Assembly (NCBI GenBank): GCA_019115185.1
Contig: DXDZ01000055.1
Coordinates: 1 to 53,719 of the forward strand
Length of the DNA stretch: 53,719 nt
From: Candidatus Agathobaculum merdipullorum
Lineage (GTDB): Bacteria; Bacillota; Clostridia; Oscillospirales; Butyricicoccaceae
Reading direction: 5' to 3'
Part shown: positions 8,457 through 15,867 of the stretch, one piece after another
How the letters are laid out: every line of letters begins with the position of its first letter
Position numbering within the stretch: the stretch's first letter is position 1
The notes under the pieces: generated by a model
What the model saw: only the letters and a program-made list of their open reading frames with translations
What the model was told of the DNA's origin: nothing
The model's database searches: none
Program-made: the position numbers and the translations under genes

Positions 8457-8935
8457 GTGAACTGTTTCATACCATTCTGCTGCGCGTGACGCTGGCGGGC
8501 GTTGCGTCTGCGGTGGCGCTGCGCGTGGTTGAAGGCGGCGCGCTGCGCGAGATCGTCAAACTGGCGGCAGGGCTATTGATGCTGCTGGCACTGTTGCAGC
8601 CGCTGGCAGGCTTGCGCCTGACCGGCTGGGAAGGCATGCGGGATGGTGCGCTTGCGGGCGTAGACGTGGACGTGATACAGGAGCAAAACGCGCAGACGAC
8701 GATGAGCACGATTGCGGCCAGCATTGCGGATGCGCTCGAGAGCAGTGCGCGGGCGAAGGGATTTGACTGCACGATCCATGTGACGATGGAAAACGACGAA
8801 AACGGCATTTTACAGGTCGGGCAAGTGACTGTGTATTACCAAAGCACGGATGCGGCGCGGCTGGATGAGCTGAAAACGCTGGTGACCGAGGGCAGCGGCG
8901 TGGATGCGGACAGACAGGAGTGGGTGGCACAATGA
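8453..8935 (+). CDS. spoIIIAF: Stage III sporulation protein AF
   Basis: A 160-residue protein with two N-terminal membrane helices (about 8-26 and 33-52) and a soluble ring-building-like domain facing the intermembrane space (TIHVTMENDENGILQVGQV). In the SpoIIIA family this domain is thought to form rings like SpoIIIAG and AH. Start ATG 8453 lies in an ATGA overlap with spoIIIAE, and the stop overlaps the spoIIIAG start. Confidence 0.9.
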   Translation: MSELFHTILLRVTLAGVASAVALRVVEGGALREIVKLAAGLLMLLALLQPLAGLRLTGWEGMRDGALAGVDVDVIQEQNAQTTMSTIAASIADALESSARAKGFDCTIHVTMENDENGILQVGQVTVYYQSTDAARLDELKTLVTEGSGVDADRQEWVAQ

Positions 8936-9480
8936 AGGAACAATGGAAGGTGTGGCTGCGCGCGGCGCAGCAAAGGGTTGTGCCGCTGGCGGTCAAATAC
9001 CGCGCGGTGCTGATCGTGCTGCTGGCAGGTGTGCTGCTGCTGGCGTCGGGCGGACGCGGCGCAAAAACCGACACGGCCAGCGCGGCGGAAACCGAGGCGC
9101 AGCCTTCGTCGTTTGATCTTGCCGCGTTTGAGCAGACGCTGTGTGATAAGCTGGCGGCGGTGGACGGCGTGGGACGGGTTGAGCTGATGCTGTCGCTCGA
9201 GCAGAGCGGCGAGGCGGTTTACGCGGTCAACACCCGCCAGACGACCGGGATGGACAGCAGCGAGAGTTTTGAAAGCGATCTGACCATTCTCAGCGATGGC
9301 AGTTATGGGGAAAAGCCCGTCACGGTCAAAAATCTGCTGCCGACGTTTCGCGGCGCGGTCGTTTTGTGCGACGGTGCGGACAATGCGCAGGTGCGTCTGG
9401 CGGTGACGCAGGCGGTCAGCACGGTATGTGGGATCGGCGCGGACAAAGTTACGGTTCTGAAAATGTCCGATGCCTCATAA
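8932..9480 (+). CDS. spoIIIAG: Stage III sporulation protein AG
   Basis: Forms a large ring in the outer forespore membrane space in Bacillus, resembling secretion-system basal-body rings. The 182-residue product has one membrane anchor (about 20-38, VLIVLLAGVLLLASGG), a low-complexity linker, then the ring-building domain with VDGVGRVELMLSLE and a terminal VSTVCGIGADKVTVLKM. ATG 8932 overlaps the spoIIIAF stop; an in-frame ATG lies 12 nt earlier and is less well placed. Confidence 0.92.
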   Translation: MKEQWKVWLRAAQQRVVPLAVKYRAVLIVLLAGVLLLASGGRGAKTDTASAAETEAQPSSFDLAAFEQTLCDKLAAVDGVGRVELMLSLEQSGEAVYAVNTRQTTGMDSSESFESDLTILSDGSYGEKPVTVKNLLPTFRGAVVLCDGADNAQVRLAVTQAVSTVCGIGADKVTVLKMSDAS

Positions 9481-9511
9481 AACATAGTAACCAAATACAG
9501 GAGGGCGAGCA

Positions 9512-10036
9512 GTGATGAAAAAAATCAAGAAACGCGGCGCGGTATACGGTGTGATCGCGCTGTTGCTTTGTGCGGCAGTTTACTTAAACTGGAGCTATGT
9601 CGATGCGCCGGATGAGCTGCTGGTGGCTGGGCAGACCGACGCGGATGCGGCGGGGACGGATACTGCGGCGCAAAGCGAAGGAGAGGACTATTTTGCAACT
9701 TCCCGTCTGACACGTGAGCAGGCGCGGGATGAAGCGGTCAGCACGCTGCGCGAGCTGAGCGAGAGCGAGGACGCAGATCAGGCAGCCAAGGACGAGGCGG
9801 CCGCGCAGATCTCCGCGCTGGCGGATGATTCGGTTGCTGAGGCGAACATCGAAAGCCTGATCCGCGCTAAGGGCTATGCGGATGCGGTCGTGATGATCGG
9901 TGACAGCGGCGTGAACGTCGTGGTCGCGCCGCCGGACGGCGGCTTGCAGGCGACCGATGTGACGGTTATCAAGGATATCGTGGTCAGTGAGACCGGCATG
10001 ACCGCGGGCCAGGTCAAGATCGTGGAAGCGGAGTAA
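9512..10036 (+). CDS. spoIIIAH: Stage III sporulation protein AH
   Basis: Mother-cell partner of forespore SpoIIQ; its extracellular domain builds the channel ring. The protein of 173-174 residues has one N-terminal membrane segment (GVIALLLCAAVYLNWSYV), the YFATSRLTREQARDEAV segment typical of the family, an acidic linker and a ring-building domain ending DIVVSETGMTAGQVKIVE. GTG 9512 or ATG 9515 can start it; both follow AGGAGG. Last gene of the operon; a short GC-rich repeat GCGC-GCA-GCGC followed by TATTTTTG at 10038-10058 could be a weak terminator. Confidence 0.93.
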   Translation: MMKKIKKRGAVYGVIALLLCAAVYLNWSYVDAPDELLVAGQTDADAAGTDTAAQSEGEDYFATSRLTREQARDEAVSTLRELSESEDADQAAKDEAAAQISALADDSVAEANIESLIRAKGYADAVVMIGDSGVNVVVAPPDGGLQATDVTVIKDIVVSETGMTAGQVKIVEAE

Positions 10037-10059
10037 GGCGCGCAGCGCGTATTTTTGCT

Positions 10060-10087
10060 TTGCTTTTTGCCAAAACTGTGCTATAAT
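10060..10087 (+). promoter_or_regulatory. Sigma-A-like promoter upstream of the Asp23-family gene
   Basis: TTGCTT at 10060-10065, 16-nt spacer and TATAAT at 10082-10087, 23 nt before the start codon. The short leader suggests simple control. Confidence 0.7.
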
Positions 10088-10110
10088 CCGTGTAAAGGAG
10101 AGTGAGCACT

Positions 10111-10518
10111 ATGGCGGATCACAAGGAGTATTGGTCGACCGAGAGCGATCAGGGTTCCATCCGGATTTCCGAGGACGTTGTCGCATCCATTGCGGCGCTG
10201 GCCACTTCGGAAACCGCAGGCGTGAGCGGCCTGTATTCCACCCTGACAAGCGATATTGTCAGCTTTTTGAGCAAAAAGAACCTTTCTAAGGGTGTTCGCA
10301 TTGAAATCGGCGAGGACGGAACGGTCGAGATCGAGATCGGCTTCCTTGCGCTGTTCGGCCATAACATCTGCGAGGTGGCAAAGCAGGTGCAGGAGAATGT
10401 GCGTTCTTCGGTCGAGTCCATGACCGGCCTGAAGGTCACCGAGGTCAATGTGCATGTCGGCGGTGTGACATTCACACCCGCGCCGGCAGTCGAGGACCAG
10501 CCTGCGGAGCAGGAATAA
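10111..10518 (+). CDS. Asp23/Gls24 family envelope stress protein
   Basis: A 135-residue member of the Asp23/Gls24 (DUF322) family, small cytoplasmic or membrane-associated proteins linked to envelope and alkaline stress. The family core is seen as GSIRISEDVVASIAALAT near the N-terminus and EVAKQVQENVRSSVESMTG followed by VTEVNVHVGGV near the C-terminus. The C-terminal tail is acidic and Pro-rich. ATG 10111 follows AAAGGAG with a 10-nt spacer. Genes of this family often stand just upstream of nusB in Clostridia, as here. Exact biochemical role is unknown. Confidence 0.9.
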   Translation: MADHKEYWSTESDQGSIRISEDVVASIAALATSETAGVSGLYSTLTSDIVSFLSKKNLSKGVRIEIGEDGTVEIEIGFLALFGHNICEVAKQVQENVRSSVESMTGLKVTEVNVHVGGVTFTPAPAVEDQPAEQE

Positions 10519-10529
10519 AAACCGCATCG

Positions 10530-10564
10530 AAACGGCAAGGCGTATCGCCCTGCCGTTTTCTTTT
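10530..10564 (+). terminator. Intrinsic terminator after the Asp23-family gene
   Basis: AACGGCAAGGCG pairs with CGCCCTGCCGTT around a short loop, followed by TTCTTTTG. It separates this gene from the nusB promoter 30 nt later. Confidence 0.8.
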
Positions 10565-10594
10565 GTTCCGGCGCGCCTTTTCGGGAATATCACC

Positions 10595-10623
10595 TTGCAA
10601 CTTTGGCGAAAATAGGATAAAAT
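10595..10623 (+). promoter_or_regulatory. Sigma-A-like promoter of the nusB operon
   Basis: TTGCAA at 10595-10600, 17-nt spacer, TAAAAT at 10618-10623. It is the first promoter of the long nusB to recN cluster. Confidence 0.75.
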
Positions 10624-10657
10624 AAGGCGTAACCAAAAATGGGAGGAAGCTGCCGCC

Positions 10658-11164
10658 GTGAGTGTGATGAGCAGAACGAAAGCAAGAGAAATTGCGCTGC
10701 ACCTGATCTTTGAGATGGGGTTCCAGCAGTTTGAGGACGAGAATTTGGAAGAGCGGCTGGACGAGTCCATCATGGCCTCGATCAGCGGCGATATTGCGCT
10801 GTATGCGGGCAAGCTGTCCGAAGCGCAGACCGAGTACATCCGCGCGGTGGTCAAGGGTGTGGCCGCGCGCCAGCAGGAGCTGGACGAAACGATCGCGGCC
10901 TACTCCAAGGGCTGGAAGATCAGCCGTATGTCGCGCATGACTGTGGCGGTGCTGCGCCTTGCCATCTATGAGATGCGCTATGTGGAGGATGTGCCGGTTG
11001 GCGTTGCCATCAATGAGGCGGTCGAGCTGGCCAAGGTATACGATACGGACGAAGCCGCGGCGTTTATCAACGGCGTGCTGGGCTCGGTTGCGCGCGCGGC
11101 GAAGCCCGACGCGGCTCCGGCAGCCGATGCTGCCGCAGCGCCGGTGGAGAACACTGATGCCTGA
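10658..11164 (+). CDS. nusB: Transcription antitermination factor NusB
   Basis: RNA-binding all-helical protein that works with NusE (S10) in rRNA antitermination. The 168-residue product shows the family pattern SRTKAREIALHLIFEM at the N-terminus and the C-terminal VAINEAVELAKVYDTDEAAAFINGVLG signature in two halves. The last 20 residues are an Ala/Pro tail. The start is GTG 10658 (GGGAGGAA 9 nt upstream) with GTG 10664 and ATG 10667 as alternatives. The stop overlaps the next gene by 8 nt. Confidence 0.95.
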   Translation: MSVMSRTKAREIALHLIFEMGFQQFEDENLEERLDESIMASISGDIALYAGKLSEAQTEYIRAVVKGVAARQQELDETIAAYSKGWKISRMSRMTVAVLRLAIYEMRYVEDVPVGVAINEAVELAKVYDTDEAAAFINGVLGSVARAAKPDAAPAADAAAAPVENTDA

Positions 11165-12095
11165 GCGTTTTCTGGGGATCGACACCTCAAATTACCGCAC
11201 GTCGGCGGCGGTGTTTGATGCGGAAAACGGCGCGTGGCGCAACGAAGGCAGTCTGCTCTCCGTGCCGGAGGGTGCAATCGGCCTGCGTCAGTCGGACGCG
11301 CTGTTTCAGCATACCGTGCATCTGCATGAGAAAATTGAGGCCCTGCCGCAGGGTGAGGTGCGCGCCATCGGCGTAAGCACCCGCCCGCGCGCGGTCGAGG
11401 GTTCGTATATGCCGTGCTTTTTGGCGGGTCAGAGCGTCGCGCGCAGCGCGGCGCATTTGCTATCTGTGCCTCTTTTTAGCGTGTCGCACCAGCAGGGACA
11501 TATCGCGGCGGCGGCACTGAGCGCGGGGCGACTGCATCTGCTGGACGAGCTGTTCCTCGCATGGCATCTGTCGGGCGGGACAAGCGAGCTGCTGCATGTC
11601 ACGCCGGGCGCGGACGGCTTGCCGGACTGCACCTGCATTGGCGGCACGACCGATCTTGCAGCGGGACAGCTGATCGACCGCGCGGGCGCGCTGCTGGGGC
11701 TGCCGTTTCCGTCGGGCGCAGCGCTCGATGCACTGGCGATGGAAGCCGAGCCGGAAAAGGGCTACCGCCTCAAAGTGGCGGACTGCCGCTTTTCGCTCTC
11801 CGGCATGCAGAATCAGGTGGAAAGCAAGCACAAGACCGCCGATCCCGCGCAAATGGCACGCTTTACGCTCGAAACCGTGGCAAATGCGGTTGTCAAAGCG
11901 ACCGAACAGGCACTTCAGCAATACGATTGCCCGGTTTTGTGCGCGGGCGGCGTGATGGCAAGCCGCGTGCTGCGCGCGCGTATGCAGACGGCGTTCGGGG
12001 AGCGTGTCTCGTTTGCCGAGCCGGTGCTGTCAGGGGATAATGCGGTCGGCGTGGCGGTGCTCGCCGCGCGGCTTTATGAAAGGAACAAAACGTGA
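11157..12095 (+). CDS. TsaD/Kae1-like paralogue (peptidase M22 family) of unknown role
   Basis: A 312-residue protein of the ASKHA fold family that contains TsaD, the tRNA threonylcarbamoyl transferase. The metal-binding histidines of TsaD appear at His111 and His115 (SHQQGHIAAA), the glycine loop LSGGTSELLHV follows near 138-148, and the C-terminal metal ligand is probably Asp294 in SGDNAVGVA. It is shorter and more divergent than true TsaD, and in Clostridia such a second copy is commonly found in the nusB-xseA interval. So it may be a paralogue rather than the essential enzyme. Start ATG 11157 overlaps nusB; its stop overlaps the xseA start. Function is not established. Confidence 0.85.
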   Translation: MPERFLGIDTSNYRTSAAVFDAENGAWRNEGSLLSVPEGAIGLRQSDALFQHTVHLHEKIEALPQGEVRAIGVSTRPRAVEGSYMPCFLAGQSVARSAAHLLSVPLFSVSHQQGHIAAAALSAGRLHLLDELFLAWHLSGGTSELLHVTPGADGLPDCTCIGGTTDLAAGQLIDRAGALLGLPFPSGAALDALAMEAEPEKGYRLKVADCRFSLSGMQNQVESKHKTADPAQMARFTLETVANAVVKATEQALQQYDCPVLCAGGVMASRVLRARMQTAFGERVSFAEPVLSGDNAVGVAVLAARLYERNKT

Positions 12096-13387
12096 GTACG
12101 ATTTATTCGGTCACACAGCTCAATAACGAAATCAAGGAATTGCTCGGCACCGTGCCGGGGTATCGCAATCTGCTGGTGCAGGGCGAAATCTCTAACTACA
12201 AGGCGCACTCCTCGGGGCATCACTATATGAGCCTGAAGGACGAGGGTGCATCTATTAACGCGGTGATGTTCCGCTCGGACGCGATGCGTCTGAAATTCCG
12301 GCTGGAAAACGGCATGAAGGTCATCGTGCGGGCGCGCGTCAGCTCGTTCCCACGCACGGGACAGGTGCAGCTGTATATTTCCGAGGTAATCCCGGACGGC
12401 GCAGGCGCACTCAATCTCGCTTTCGAGCAGCTTAAGAAAAAATTACAGGCCGAGGGCCTGTTTGACCCGATGTATAAAAAGCCCATTCCGCGTATGCCGC
12501 GCAAGATTGCGCTCGTCACTTCACCGACCGGCGCGGCGGTGCGCGACATGATCCGCATTCTGGGCCGCCGCTGGCCGCTCGCGGCGGTGACGCTCTATCC
12601 GGCACAGGTGCAGGGACAGGGCGCGGCGGAAAGCATCGCGCGGGCGATTGACCTTGCCAATGCGATTGGCGAGGCGGACGTTATTCTGTGCGGACGCGGC
12701 GGCGGGTCGATGGAGGACCTGTGGGCGTTTAACGAGGAAGCAGTCGCGCGGGCGATTTTTGCGTCCGAAATTCCGGTGATTTCCGCAGTTGGCCATGAGC
12801 CGGATGTGACCATTGCGGATTTTGTTGCCGATCTGCGCGCGCCCACGCCATCGGGCGCGGCCGAGCTTGCCGTACCCGACCGTGCGGAATATACGCTCAG
12901 CTTGCGCACACTGGACACGCGGCTGCACGCGGCGGCGCATAAGCAAATACAGCAGCGGCAGCAACAGTTCCATGCTTTGCAGCAGCGGCTGGAAACGCGC
13001 AATCCAACGCGATATATCGCAGAAAAGCGCGTGCTGCTCGACCGGATGGCTGACCGTTTGCTTGCGGCATTCCCAGCCTATCTTGCGCGGGAGGAACAGA
13101 AGCTGACTTTGCTGCGCCGTCGTCTGCTGGCGGCAGGACGGGACGGCGTGCAGCGCCGCCGTCTGCGCTTTGCAAGAACGGTGGCGACGCTGGACGCAAT
13201 CAGTCCGCTGCGCGTGCTCGCGCGCGGCTACGCCGTGGCGAACAAAGGCGTGCGCGGCGCAGTTATCACGGATGCGTCCATGTTGAAAACCGGGGATATG
13301 CTGCATATCCGATTTGCCAAAGGCGCGGCAAACTGCCGTGTGACTGATATCGAGGAGGAACAGAACGATGGCGGAAAAGACATTTGA
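12092..13387 (+). CDS. xseA: Exodeoxyribonuclease VII large subunit
   Basis: Catalytic subunit of a single-strand specific DNA exonuclease that works on DNA ends in both directions. The 431-residue product has an N-terminal OB-fold (SVTQLNNEIKELL, VQGEISNYKAHSSGHHYMSL) and the family catalytic core with VTSPTGAAVRDMI, GRGGGSMEDLWAFNEE and GHEPDVTIADFVADLRAPTP, then a long coiled-coil for XseB binding. GTG 12092 overlaps the preceding stop. It overlaps xseB by 20 nt, in keeping with the subunits being made together. Confidence 0.97.
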   Translation: MSTIYSVTQLNNEIKELLGTVPGYRNLLVQGEISNYKAHSSGHHYMSLKDEGASINAVMFRSDAMRLKFRLENGMKVIVRARVSSFPRTGQVQLYISEVIPDGAGALNLAFEQLKKKLQAEGLFDPMYKKPIPRMPRKIALVTSPTGAAVRDMIRILGRRWPLAAVTLYPAQVQGQGAAESIARAIDLANAIGEADVILCGRGGGSMEDLWAFNEEAVARAIFASEIPVISAVGHEPDVTIADFVADLRAPTPSGAAELAVPDRAEYTLSLRTLDTRLHAAAHKQIQQRQQQFHALQQRLETRNPTRYIAEKRVLLDRMADRLLAAFPAYLAREEQKLTLLRRRLLAAGRDGVQRRRLRFARTVATLDAISPLRVLARGYAVANKGVRGAVITDASMLKTGDMLHIRFAKGAANCRVTDIEEEQNDGGKDI

Positions 13388-13604
13388 AAGCCAGATGGAG
13401 CGGCTCGAGGAAATCGTCCGCCTGCTGGAAAAGGGCGAAGCGCCGCTCGGCGACAGCATCAAGCTGTTCGAGGAAGGCACCAAGCTGTCCGCGGCGCTGG
13501 GCAAAATGCTGGATAAGGCCGAGCAGAAGGTAACAGTCATGCAGGAAAACATGCAGGGCGAGTTGACTGAGCAGCCGTTTGATGCGGAGGAGGCGGGCAA
13601 ATGA
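13368..13604 (+). CDS. xseB: Exodeoxyribonuclease VII small subunit
   Basis: Small helical partner of XseA, 78 residues, of which many copies bind the coiled-coil of each large subunit. The family pattern is clear: TFESQMERLEEIVRLLEKGE followed by PLGDSIKLFEEGTKL. The ATG at 13368 has GAGGAGG-like sequence upstream within xseA. Its end overlaps the ispA start by 4 nt. Confidence 0.96.
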   Translation: MAEKTFESQMERLEEIVRLLEKGEAPLGDSIKLFEEGTKLSAALGKMLDKAEQKVTVMQENMQGELTEQPFDAEEAGK

Positions 13605-14485
13605 CGTTTGCAGAGCAGCTTTCGGCAGATCTCGCGGTCATCGAGCCTGCGCTTGAGAAATACCTGTCCCGCGAGACCGGGGAAGGGTACGACCGCATTT
13701 TTGAAGCGGCAAAATATTCGGCGATGGCGGGCGGGAAGCGCCTGCGTCCGGTGATCGTTTTGGAATTCTGCCGCCTGTGCGGCGGGGATGTACAAAAGGC
13801 GCTGCCGTTCGCGTGCGCGCTTGAGATGATTCACACCTATTCGCTCATCCACGACGATCTGCCGTGCATGGACAACGACGATCTGCGCCGCGGCCGTCCG
13901 ACCTGCCACAAGGCGTTTGACGAGGCGACGGCGGTGCTCGCGGGCGACGGACTGCTGACTGCGGCGTTTGAGACTGCGGCGGCGGCCGAAGGCGTATCTG
14001 CGGAGACTGCCCTTGCCTGCATCCGCATCTTAGGACAGGCCGCGGGCATGAACGGCATGATCGGCGGGCAGGTGCTCGATATGGGCGCGGAACACCGCAA
14101 GATTTCGCTGGACGAGCTGCGCCTGCTGCAAAGCCTCAAGACTGGCTGTCTGTTGCGCGCGGCGTGCGAACTGGGCTGCACGGTCGCGGGCAAGACCGAC
14201 GCGCACACGCTTGACATGGCGCGCACCTACGGGGACAAGCTCGGCCTTGCGTTCCAGATCCGGGACGATATGCTGGATATTGATGGCGATACCGCGACGC
14301 TCGGCAAGACGGTCGGTAAGGACGAAAAGAGCGAAAAATCCACCTTCCCGTCGCTGCTGGGCATGGAGGAGTGCCGCCGTCTGGTGGCAAGCCTGACCGA
14401 CGAGGCCGTGCAGGCGGTATCCGGTCAGCCGGAGAGCGCATTTCTGGTGGAATTGGCGCGCAGTTTGACCAATCGCACGAATTAA
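13601..14485 (+). CDS. ispA: Polyprenyl (farnesyl/geranyl) diphosphate synthase
   Basis: Chain-elongating prenyltransferase that builds C10-C20 isoprenoid diphosphates. The 294-residue product has the first aspartate-rich motif DDLPCMDNDDLRRGRPT (about 84-100), the lysine of GGKRLRP, and the second motif QIRDDMLDIDGD (about 222-233). Start ATG 13601 overlaps the xseB stop (ATGA). It belongs to the same pathway as dxs, which lies 1.4 kb downstream with only the non-coding RNA and oapA between them. Confidence 0.95.
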   Translation: MTFAEQLSADLAVIEPALEKYLSRETGEGYDRIFEAAKYSAMAGGKRLRPVIVLEFCRLCGGDVQKALPFACALEMIHTYSLIHDDLPCMDNDDLRRGRPTCHKAFDEATAVLAGDGLLTAAFETAAAAEGVSAETALACIRILGQAAGMNGMIGGQVLDMGAEHRKISLDELRLLQSLKTGCLLRAACELGCTVAGKTDAHTLDMARTYGDKLGLAFQIRDDMLDIDGDTATLGKTVGKDEKSEKSTFPSLLGMEECRRLVASLTDEAVQAVSGQPESAFLVELARSLTNRTN

Positions 14486-14508
14486 ATGCTGTTTTTTGCG
14501 CGGTTTTC

Positions 14509-14537
14509 TTGAATCCGACGGATTCATGTGATAGAAT
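14509..14537 (+). promoter_or_regulatory. Candidate promoter of the OLE RNA
   Basis: TTGAAT at 14509-14514, 17-nt spacer, TAGAAT at 14532-14537. A start 7-8 nt downstream would fall at 14544-14545, the first base of the helix that closes the RNA. A small inverted repeat, GAATCC-GAC-GGATTC, at 14511-14525 overlaps the -35 side. Confidence 0.65.
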
Positions 14538-14544
14538 AAAAAAT

Positions 14545-15199
14545 AAGTGACGTAGTATCCTAGTCAGCGCATACGATTCCCAGGACGGGCCTAAAAATCC
14601 GTAGAAGGGCATATCGATGAAGTCTCTGGTGTTTGCTTCTTACGCCCAGTTTGGGGTGGATGCTGGAGGTTAAGGCTTGCGGGCGCGCTTCAATGGCATG
14701 AAGTACCGACCCTCTCGCCGTGGAGACCTGTATGCGTGGGGCACCTATAGCATCGTTTCGATTGATGGATGCCTTACGGTACAGGATGAAACCTGTATTG
14801 CGGTGCGGCGGGAACTGCGCGGCATACGCCGGCCATTGCGGTCGGAAGCCCGCGCGGCGCCCAAAACGCTGTGTGCAGTGTAGCCTGCCTTGCGTGGCCA
14901 TGGTGGATATCGTATCCGCCTGCGGTTTCCCGGCCAGGAACCCGCGGGAATTGACGGTTGAAACCATGTCTGCAAAAGAGGCTAAGAATCGTGTTGCCTG
15001 TAGTGGAAATCACCTAGGCTATTCAGCAATGAGGCAGGCAGAGGATTGCAGTGCGGACTCAGTGGCAATTCGGTCCCGGTGATGGTAACATCCCGGCACG
15101 GACTATAATGGGAAACCCCCACGACGGCGACGCGTGGCAGTCCGCGGGGAAAGCCAACCGAACCTCAAGCCGCAAGATTAACTCGGCCTGCCGTCACTT
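14545..15199 (+). ncRNA. ole: OLE (Ornate Large Extremophilic) RNA, about 655 nt
   Basis: A long, G+C-rich region between ispA and the oapA gene without a plausible protein in any frame. The ends match: AAGTGACG at 14545-14552 is the exact reverse complement of CGTCACTT at 15192-15199, so the transcript can close on itself. Internal structure is visible, for example a GATG-GTAA-CATC hairpin with a GNRA loop at 15081-15092, GGACT (15100-15104) pairing with AGTCC (15139-15143) around a CCACG/CGTGG stem, and a GGAC-rich 3' half. OLE RNA is known as a membrane-bound ribonucleoprotein RNA that sits between isoprenoid genes ispA and dxs and next to oapA; this is precisely that arrangement. In Bacillus halodurans it is linked to cold, short-chain alcohol and magnesium stress. 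I identify it from context, size and terminal pairing; I could not run a covariance search. Confidence 0.9.
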
Positions 15200-15214
15200 C
15201 TATTGAAAGGAAAC

Positions 15215-15230
15215 AACCGAAAGGTTTTTT
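15215..15230 (+). terminator. Weak hairpin with T-run after the OLE RNA
   Basis: AACC-GAAA-GGTT followed by TTTT. Only four base pairs, closed by a GNRA loop. It could end part of the OLE transcripts or mark a processing boundary; read-through into oapA is likely. Confidence 0.35.
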
Positions 15231-15248
15231 GAAATAAGGAGTATTTTT

Positions 15249-15839
15249 TTGGAAGCATCCGATAAACCGAGAAAAAAGAACCAGCCGCCGCAAAAGCCGC
15301 GGCTGATCAACACCAAATGGGTGGCAACCATCATGCCGATCAGCTTTGTGCTGTCGGTTGTGATGAGTTATATGTCGAATGAAGCGCTCAATAGCGCGGG
15401 CACGATTTTGTCCTTTGTGGTGCTGTTTTTCTTCATCGCATTGGGCATAGTATTTGATATGATCGGCATTGCCGCCGCCTCCGCGACCGAGAAGGAGTTC
15501 CACTCCATGGCGGCGCACCGCGTGCGCGGCGCAAAGGAAGCGGTGTGGATGACCCGCAACGCGGAAAAGGTGTCGAGCATCTGCAATGATGTGGTCGGTG
15601 ATATCTGCGGCATCATTTCCGGTGCAACAGGCGCGTTGATCGTCACCAACATCACGGTCGGGCTGAGCGGCGTGCAGGTGGTGCTGGTGTCGCTTTTGGT
15701 GACCGGCCTGATCTCCGCTATGACCATCGGCGGCAAGGCGGCTGGTAAAGGCGTGGCGATCGCGTTCAGCAGCCGGGTGCTGGCCATGTGTGGACGGGTG
15801 TTGTCCGTTCTGCCGTTTTCGCTGGACAGCAAGAAATAG
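15249..15839 (+). CDS. oapA: OLE-associated protein A (OapA), membrane protein
   Basis: Binds OLE RNA and holds it at the membrane. The 196-residue protein has a basic N-terminus rich in Lys/Arg/Pro (about 1-22), four hydrophobic segments (about 26-45, 52-75, 118-140 and 146-165) and a conserved central stretch, FDMIGIAAASATEKEFHSMA then RNAEKVSSICNDVVGDICG, that resembles the DUF21/CNNM magnesium-transporter core. The start is TTG 15249 with AAGGAG 7 nt upstream; no ATG fits. It lies 50 nt behind the OLE RNA and 28 nt before dxs. The identity rests on position and topology and matches published descriptions of OapA. Confidence 0.9.
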   Translation: MEASDKPRKKNQPPQKPRLINTKWVATIMPISFVLSVVMSYMSNEALNSAGTILSFVVLFFFIALGIVFDMIGIAAASATEKEFHSMAAHRVRGAKEAVWMTRNAEKVSSICNDVVGDICGIISGATGALIVTNITVGLSGVQVVLVSLLVTGLISAMTIGGKAAGKGVAIAFSSRVLAMCGRVLSVLPFSLDSKK

Positions 15840-15867
15840 AAAATGATTCCTTGGTGGGAATGAAGTT

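Noticed and set aside
14677-15082. Open frames of 68-135 codons within the OLE region on both strands
   Set aside because: None has a ribosome binding site, they overlap each other in different frames, and the products show no domain. Terminal pairing and context point to a structured RNA.
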